Assembly: GCA_900766585.1 (NCBI GenBank)
Contig: CAAFVV010000009.1
Span: 1 to 10,709 of the forward strand
DNA length: 10,709 nucleotides
DNA from: Clostridia bacterium
Lineage (GTDB): Bacteria > Bacillota > Clostridia > Oscillospirales > Acutalibacteraceae
Direction: 5' to 3'
A program made the translations under genes and the position numbers. The first letter of the stretch is position 1; every line of letters begins with the position of its first letter. Under the pieces are notes generated by a model. The model had not been told where the DNA came from. It was given only the letters and a program-made list of their open reading frames with translations, and ran no database searches. Below are positions 6,907 to 10,709 of this stretch, piece by piece.

Positions 6907-7698
6907 TCACTGAAAATCGAAAAGGGACAGTATCGGGAGTAAGCTCATATACGCCTCATCAAGGCCACAGACACCTTCCGGTCCTGTGGGTGGCAACACA
7001 AACACCGACAGACGACACAGGCAGCGCTCTACCCTTTCGGGCGGCAGCCCGGACGCGGCGCTGACCTGTGCGACTGTGGTAAGGCGGGACTCGGAATGAA
7101 CGGTCAGCCGGTACAGCGCGTCCGCCGTTTTCAAGGTATCTGCATCGGAAAGCTCTCGGAGGAAGCGCACGATCTTCCGGAGCTTGTTATCTGTCAGCGT
7201 CAGGCGGTTGTTGGAAAAGAGTATGACACCCTCCCGCATTACCGTGGTCAATTCCGGCGAGCTGAAGTGGGAATAGCCCCATTCGCCGTTTCCGGCACGG
7301 GCAATGGCTTTGTCCGTATCCCAATCCCATCCGAGGTCGAGGTTCCTGCCGTCGGCTGTTATGTGTTGGGAAAAAAGGATCGTGTGCAGCGCAGCAGCCG
7401 TCCGGAAGGCGAAGTCAAGAGCCTCGCCTTTGGGCAGCGAATCGATCCGCCTGCGGAGAGCCGGTATGATCTCCTCTTCGGCGGCGGATACCGGCGCACA
7501 TCCCAGCAGCTCGTCCACCGAAATCCCGAAAAGCCCTGCGATGTCGGGCAGAAGCTGAATATCCGGACAGCACTGGGCGGATTCCCATTTGGAGACCGCC
7601 TGCTTGGTCACGCCGAGCGCGTTGGCCAGCTCCTCCTGTGTAAGCCCCTTTTGTTTTCTGAGAAAGGCGATCTGTTCATTGATCTTAATTGTACTCAT
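6907..7698 (-). CDS. XRE-family transcriptional regulator with an unrecognised C-terminal domain
   Basis: The product has 263 residues from the ATG at 7698, chosen because GAGGTG lies 5 bases upstream; an in-frame start at 7713 lacks such a site. Residues about 6-65 are a classic HTH of the Cro/C1 type (FLRKQKGLTQEELANALGVT, KQAVSKWESAQCCPDIQLLP, LFGISVDELLG). The remaining 195 residues are soluble and contain GWDWDTDKAIARAGNGEWGY and a second possible winged-helix segment near the end (VAQVSAASGLPPERVERCLC). I do not recognise this part; it may sense a ligand or bind a partner. The gene lies just upstream of the extended sigma factor in the same direction, so read-through is possible, although the sigma gene seems to have its own promoter. 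Confidence 0.85.
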   Translation of the reverse strand: MSTIKINEQIAFLRKQKGLTQEELANALGVTKQAVSKWESAQCCPDIQLLPDIAGLFGISVDELLGCAPVSAAEEEIIPALRRRIDSLPKGEALDFAFRTAAALHTILFSQHITADGRNLDLGWDWDTDKAIARAGNGEWGYSHFSSPELTTVMREGVILFSNNRLTLTDNKLRKIVRFLRELSDADTLKTADALYRLTVHSESRLTTVAQVSAASGLPPERVERCLCRLSVFVLPPTGPEGVCGLDEAYMSLLPILSLFDFQ

Positions 7699-7734
7699 AA
7701 AAGCACCTCGCATTTTTTTGGCAGCTGCAATATC

Positions 7735-7763
7735 AGTTTAGCGGAGATCGGCGGAAAACGCAA
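7735..7763 (-). promoter_or_regulatory. candidate promoter of the XRE regulator gene
   Basis: On the - strand, TTGCGT (7763-7758), a 17-base spacer and TAAACT (7740-7735). Both boxes are imperfect, but the spacing and the 37-base distance to the ATG at 7698 are suitable. Confidence 0.35.
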
Positions 7764-7781
7764 TAACGCGTCGGTTTGAAT

Positions 7782-7849
7782 ATCCAACCGCAGGTTGGAT
7801 GCCGTGCCGCAGAAATGCCGCCCGAAAAGGACAGGGGCGGCATTTCTGC
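7782..7849. repeat. two adjacent perfect hairpins between the XRE and MATE genes
   Basis: ATCCAACC (7782-7789) and GGTTGGAT (7793-7800) form an 8-bp stem with a 3-base loop. Nine bases later GCAGAAATGCCGCCC (7809-7823) pairs exactly with GGGCGGCATTTCTGC (7835-7849) around an 11-base loop. Neither has a T tract on either strand, so they are not ordinary intrinsic terminators. The rest of the 239-base gap (7699-7937) holds only a weak hairpin near 7897-7922 after the MATE stop and the XRE promoter candidate. Confidence 0.55.
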
Positions 7850-7937
7850 CTCATCATTTGAAGCAGGTGAGTAGTGCTCATTCGGTATAGGCACGGAAAC
7901 TGGTTGGGCATTTGACCGGTTTTGCAGCCGACGGGGG

Positions 7938-9287
7938 TTACGCCTTCAGCTTCCGGTAATACGCGTAAAACATCGGCGCGGTGGTGCAGACGGCGATGGT
8001 GTCTGCGATCGGCTCCGCCAGATAGACACCCGTGACCGCATCCGGCCAAAGGTGCGGCAGGAGAAAGATCAGCGGAATGAGCAGGATGATCTTCCGCCAG
8101 ACGGTGAGGAAGATGGCTTTCGGTGCCTGATCCAGCGCCACAAAGCTGTATTGGCAGGCGACCTGCACCCCGTAGATCAGCAGCATGGCGAGATAGACGC
8201 GCATGCTTTTGGTGGTGTAGGCGATCAGCGCCTGATTGTCGGTGAACACGGATGCCACCGCGCCGGGCGCAGTCATGCACAGCAGCCAGATGAGAAACGA
8301 ACCGCCGACACAGCAGCCAAGCAGCAGCCGGAACGTCTTTTTCACGCGGGGGATGTTTCCTGCGCCCAGATTATAGCTGAGCAGCGGCTGCGCCCCCTGC
8401 ACAAGCCCGGGCAGGAGCAGCATCACAAACTGCATGACGCTGCTCAGTATGCTCATGGACGCCACCGCCATATCGCCGCCGTAGGTCTGCAGGGCGGTAT
8501 TGAAGCTGATCGCCACCAGATTTTCCGTCAGCTGCATCAGCGCGGGAGAGGTGCCCAGCAGAATACAGGGCCAGAGGAGCCTGCCGTCAAAGCGGATGTT
8601 TGACAGCCGCAGGCGCAGAACGCTTTTTTTCGTGCAGAGGTAACGGATGACAAAGCAGGCAGAGACACCCTGCGCAATGACGGTCGCCAGCGCCGCGCCC
8701 CCGACCCCCATGCCGAGACCGTTGATGAACACGGCATCCAGCACAATATTCGTCACGGCGCCGACCGCGACATTGCCCATACTGACCAGCGTTTTGCCCT
8801 GCGCGGTGATAAAGGTGTTCAGCCCCAGTGTCAGTTGGGTGAACACCGTGCCAAGACAGTAGATGTTCATGTACTCCGCCGCAAAGGCGATGGTGTCGTC
8901 GCTGGCGCCGAAGAGCAGCAGGATCGGCCGCCCGCCTGCCAGCATGAGCGCCGTCAGAAGCACGGAGAGCAAGAGCAGCATCCAGGTGCAGCTCCCCACG
9001 ACCTTTTCCGCCTGTGCGGTTTCGCCTTTCCCGAGCAGAATGGAGGCTTTTGGCGCGCCGCCCATGCTGACCAGCGCCGCAAAGGCGGAAATGGCGAGAA
9101 TGACCGGTGTGGTCACGCCGACGCCCGCCAGCGCCTGCTTGCCGGTCTCCGGAATGTGACCGATGAACATTTTGTCCACCAGATTGTATAAAATATTGAT
9201 CAGCTGAGCCGCCACCGCCGGAACCGCCAGCTTGAAAAATGCCCGCGGCACCGGCATGGCAGCGAGCAAGCCGTCGTTGTCGTTCAT
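7938..9287 (-). CDS. MATE family efflux transporter
   Basis: The product has 449 residues and about twelve hydrophobic segments, the usual size and layout of a MATE multidrug/toxin exporter, which acts in the cytoplasmic membrane by exchange with Na+ or H+. Diagnostic stretches are LAVPAVAAQLINILYNLVDK followed by MFIGHI in helix 1-2 and VGVTTPVILAISAFAALVSM then GGAPKASILLGKG, with the repeated half from about residue 230 (LPGLVQGAQPLLSYNLGAGN). It resembles the MepA branch of Firmicutes. The ATG at 9287 is chosen because AGGAG lies 8 bases upstream and the predicted hydrophobic core begins soon after; an upstream in-frame start would run into the HxlR gene. It starts 4 bases after the HxlR stop. 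The substrate cannot be told from the sequence. Confidence 0.92.
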   Translation of the reverse strand: MNDNDGLLAAMPVPRAFFKLAVPAVAAQLINILYNLVDKMFIGHIPETGKQALAGVGVTTPVILAISAFAALVSMGGAPKASILLGKGETAQAEKVVGSCTWMLLLLSVLLTALMLAGGRPILLLFGASDDTIAFAAEYMNIYCLGTVFTQLTLGLNTFITAQGKTLVSMGNVAVGAVTNIVLDAVFINGLGMGVGGAALATVIAQGVSACFVIRYLCTKKSVLRLRLSNIRFDGRLLWPCILLGTSPALMQLTENLVAISFNTALQTYGGDMAVASMSILSSVMQFVMLLLPGLVQGAQPLLSYNLGAGNIPRVKKTFRLLLGCCVGGSFLIWLLCMTAPGAVASVFTDNQALIAYTTKSMRVYLAMLLIYGVQVACQYSFVALDQAPKAIFLTVWRKIILLIPLIFLLPHLWPDAVTGVYLAEPIADTIAVCTTAPMFYAYYRKLKA

Positions 9288-9291
9288 GGCG

Positions 9292-9669
9292 TTATCTCCT
9301 GTGATCGCATTTTTGGCACTGCACCAGGGGTGTGTCGCCGCCGTCCCTGTAAAAGGCGCCCGCCCACTGGCAGATGCTCTGCAAAATCGGCACGACGGAC
9401 GCACCTTTTTCTGTCAGCGCATACTCCACCCGCGGCGGGATCTCGTCATAGGACCGCCGTGTCACGATGCCGTTGGCGATCAGTTCCTTCAGCGTGGAGG
9501 CCAGCACTGCGTCCGTGATGTTGCCCATTTCCCGGCGCAGTGCGCTGTAGCGCAGCGTTCCGAGCGATGCCAGCACACAGATGATGCGGGAATTCCACTT
9601 TCCGCCGAACAGCGCCATGCCGTATTCCAGCGGACAGCGGATGTCTCTTTCCGATTTTCTCTGATACAT
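9292..9669 (-). CDS. HxlR-family winged-helix transcriptional regulator
   Basis: The product has 125 residues. The start is the ATG at 9669, with GGAGGTG 6 bases upstream; a GTG at 9684 is in frame but would overlap that site. Residues 12-25 (CPLEYGMALFGGKW) carry the HxlR hallmark cysteine and GGKW. The winged helix follows (LRYSALRREM, LASTLKELIANGIVTR, IPPRVEYALTEKG). The C-terminal CQKCDHR adds a CxxC pair. HxlR proteins commonly sense electrophiles, redox change or drugs and control a neighbouring transporter or reductase. Here the MATE gene follows at 4 bases, and its ribosome binding site overlaps the last HxlR codons (AGG AGA TAA), suggesting one mRNA with translational coupling. The regulator probably represses its own operon; this is an inference. 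Confidence 0.93.
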   Translation of the reverse strand: MYQRKSERDIRCPLEYGMALFGGKWNSRIICVLASLGTLRYSALRREMGNITDAVLASTLKELIANGIVTRRSYDEIPPRVEYALTEKGASVVPILQSICQWAGAFYRDGGDTPLVQCQKCDHRR

Positions 9670-9693
9670 AGCCGCACCTCCCACACGCCCTCT

Positions 9694-9722
9694 ATTATAG
9701 CGGGAAATGCACGGAGAAACAA
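9694..9722 (-). promoter_or_regulatory. sigma-A promoter of the HxlR-MATE operon
   Basis: On the - strand, TTGTTT (9722-9717), a 17-base spacer and TATAAT (9699-9694). The -10 box is perfect and lies 25 bases before the HxlR ATG, so the leader is short. No clear dyad operator overlaps it; TTACATAGTGA just upstream (9734-9724) is only a weak candidate. Confidence 0.7.
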
Positions 9723-9820
9723 GTCACTATGTAATTTATGAGCGGGCGCAAGGCTGAATAAAAACAAAGATCCCGCTGCGGAATGAAGCCCCCGAAATGC
9801 CGGATGGTTTATGACCCCAT

Positions 9821-9853
9821 AAAAAGACCTGCACACACAAACGTGTATGCAGG
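9821..9853 (-). terminator. intrinsic terminator of the lipoprotein gene
   Basis: On the - strand, CCTGCATACAC (9853-9843) pairs with GTGTGTGCAGG (9838-9828) as 11 bp with one G-T pair and a 4-base loop, followed by TCTTTTT. It begins 12 bases after the stop codon. Confidence 0.88.
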
Positions 9854-9865
9854 CGGAGGTGTCAG

Positions 9866-10300
9866 CTATTGGGTAACGGTTATGGTATAGTCGTCGGTTT
9901 CATAGTAAAAGTTCTCACCCTGGACGGAAAATGAACAGTAAGCTCTCAGCCTGTATTCACCCGGTTCTGTGAATTGTGTGCTCAGTTCCTTGCGTATGGT
10001 TTCAAGACCACTGATCTTTGTTTCACGTAATGTGGAGCAAACACCATCTTCCGGTTTTTCGCCCGGTGTATAAATGTATAGGGTGATCAGCGGCATCCCG
10101 TGTGACAACACATAACGGCTTCCCGTTCTGTTTTTAAGCTCTGCGGCATAAGTGACGGTTTTGCCGCAATTTATTTCGAGCGCAGGACTTGTGACGTTGA
10201 ACTTGAAATCACTCCGGGAGGGAGGTTTGCTGCTGCAGGATGCAAGGAATAGACAGCAAATAGCGATTATCAGCAGAACAGGTATTGTTTTTGCTTTCAT
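9866..10300 (-). CDS. small putative lipoprotein
   Basis: The product has 144 residues from the ATG at 10300. An in-frame GTG at 10312 lies inside the likely ribosome binding site (GGTGGTGAC). Residues 1-22 are a lipoprotein signal: Lys2 and Lys4, a hydrophobic stretch, then the lipobox LASC with Cys22 as the lipidation site. The mature part of about 120 residues is rich in beta strands (LEINCGKTVTYAAELKNRTG, then FTEPGEYRLRAYCSFSV). This suggests an immunoglobulin-like or BsuPI-like fold anchored outside the membrane. I do not recognise a specific family. Its GC content is lower than that of the neighbouring MATE operon, which may point to separate ancestry. It is monocistronic, with its own promoter and terminator. 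Confidence 0.82.
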   Translation of the reverse strand: MKAKTIPVLLIIAICCLFLASCSSKPPSRSDFKFNVTSPALEINCGKTVTYAAELKNRTGSRYVLSHGMPLITLYIYTPGEKPEDGVCSTLRETKISGLETIRKELSTQFTEPGEYRLRAYCSFSVQGENFYYETDDYTITVTQ

Positions 10301-10347
10301 TTGTGTCACCACCGTTTAGTGATATGATCAGATTGACTATCAACTGC

Positions 10348-10377
10348 ATTATATCATATATTTTTGGACGAAGTCAA
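10348..10377 (-). promoter_or_regulatory. strong sigma-A promoter of the lipoprotein gene
   Basis: On the - strand, TTGACT (10377-10372), an 18-base spacer and TATAAT (10353-10348), with TG one base upstream of the -10 box. The predicted start is near 10341, about 40 bases before the ATG. A TTGA-CTA-TCAA dyad (10333-10343) overlaps the predicted start and may be an operator. Confidence 0.8.
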
Positions 10378-10500
10378 CGATTTTGTGGTGATATTTCAAA
10401 GTGATCCGCCGTAAGGGTCGGGCATTCCTCCAAAAAAACAGTCGAAAACTGCCTTGTTACCGCTTTCATTTGTGTGAGAGTTATAAGCAGGTAAACGCAG

Positions 10501-10542
10501 AAAGCCCGCAAACCCAGTTGTATTAAGGGTTTGCGGGCTTTT
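10501..10542. terminator. terminator hairpin next to the tRNA-Leu fragment
   Basis: AAAGCCCGCAAACCC (10501-10515) pairs perfectly with GGGTTTGCGGGCTTT (10527-10541) around an 11-base loop. It begins 7 bases after the tRNA 3' end in the direction of tRNA transcription, so it was probably the original terminator of the tRNA gene. The T tract is better on the + strand (CTTTT) than on the - strand (CTTTCT). Confidence 0.7.
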
Positions 10543-10548
10543 AAAAGT

Positions 10549-10604
10549 TGGTGCCGGTGACCGGGGTCGAACCGGTACGGTGTCGCCACCACTGGATTTT
10601 GAGT
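10549..10604 (-). pseudogene. 3' part of tRNA-Leu(CAA), probable attachment site (attR-like)
   Basis: Read on the - strand, this segment contains the anticodon loop CTCAAAA (anticodon CAA), the 3' anticodon strand TCCAG, the long variable arm (GGTG-GCGA-CACC), the T arm (ACCGG-TTCGACC-CCGGT), the 3' acceptor strand CACCGGC, the discriminator A and an encoded CCA. The D arm, the 5' acceptor strand and the 5' anticodon strand are missing. The upstream bases (AAAATAA before the loop) cannot pair with TCCAG. So this is not a working tRNA gene. A 3' tRNA fragment of this length, ending exactly at CCA, is what remains at one end of an integrative element that recombines within the tRNA anticodon-to-3' region. 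The complete copy should lie at the other end of the element. Confidence 0.85.
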
Positions 10605-10709
10605 TATTTTCTTCATACGGAATACAAACGAACTCAAACCCCTATGGAGGTCGTCAACGGACACCTAAAAGCCCGCAATTACTAATTATTTTGAAACTGA
10701 TGTGTTAAA
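10605..10709. mobile_element. probable terminal segment of an integrative element
   Basis: By the usual geometry of tRNA integration, the side carrying the missing tRNA 5' half is element DNA, so the element would extend right from 10605. The 105 visible bases hold no convincing gene. They contain AACTCAAA (10631-10638), the inverse of TTTGAGTT (10598-10605) at the core edge, and TAAAAGCCCGCAA (10666-10678), the inverse of part of the tRNA terminator. No integrase is visible in the window. Confidence 0.45.

Noticed and set aside
10432..10452. Possible - strand terminator (CAGT/ACTG stem followed by T7)
   Set aside because: The stem has only four Watson-Crick pairs, too weak to call.
10549..10640. 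Intact tRNA-Leu gene
   Set aside because: No 5' acceptor strand, D arm or 5' anticodon strand can be found upstream of the anticodon loop; only the 3' part is present.
10374..10664. 96-codon - strand open frame at the right end
   Set aside because: It runs straight through the tRNA-Leu fragment and the terminator hairpin, so it is not a plausible gene.
1..10709. CRISPR array or complete insertion sequence
   Set aside because: No regularly spaced repeats and no transposase or integrase gene are visible in the window.

Overview
The window looks like chromosomal DNA of a fairly GC-rich, spore-forming Firmicute of the Clostridia type, possibly a gut Oscillospiraceae/Ruminococcaceae relative. 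The evidence is a SpoVT-like AbrB/GAF regulator, AGGAGG-type ribosome binding sites, tRNA genes with an encoded CCA end, and several families common in clostridia (LacZ-type GH2, YoaK/DUF1275, HxlR-MATE). The lineage is an inference; no species marker is present.

Layout, left to right. Positions 1-171 hold the 3' end of an unrecognised + strand gene, closed by an intrinsic terminator. A 324-base leader with two candidate promoters and an inverted repeat precedes a 946-residue LacZ-type beta-galactosidase (496-3336, +). A shared terminator separates it from a SpoVT-like regulator (3406-3948, -). Between spoVT and a DUF1275 membrane protein (4297-4968, -) lies about 350 bases of non-coding DNA rich in inverted repeats. 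A 38-base perfect palindrome marks the end of an ECF-type sigma factor with a very long C-terminal extension (5171-6829, -). An XRE-family regulator (6907-7698, -) lies upstream of it, and an ECF-like promoter sits in the 77-base gap. Next is a HxlR regulator and MATE transporter operon (9292-9669 and 7938-9287, -), then a small lipoprotein gene (9866-10300, -) with a strong promoter and a terminator.

The right edge holds the 3' part (anticodon loop to CCA) of a tRNA-Leu(CAA) gene on the - strand, with unrelated sequence where the 5' half should be. This is the expected signature of one junction of an integrative element that uses the tRNA 3' end as its attachment site. The window would then be host chromosome, with the element starting at about 10605 and continuing beyond the window.

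Functional links: HxlR-MATE is a typical self-regulated efflux unit. The XRE/sigma pair looks like a signal-responsive regulatory module without a visible anti-sigma factor. LacZ is cytoplasmic and has no transporter beside it here. The items most worth a second look are the extended sigma factor with its putative autoregulated promoter, the tRNA-Leu junction with its flanking repeats, and the structured non-coding stretch upstream of spoVT.
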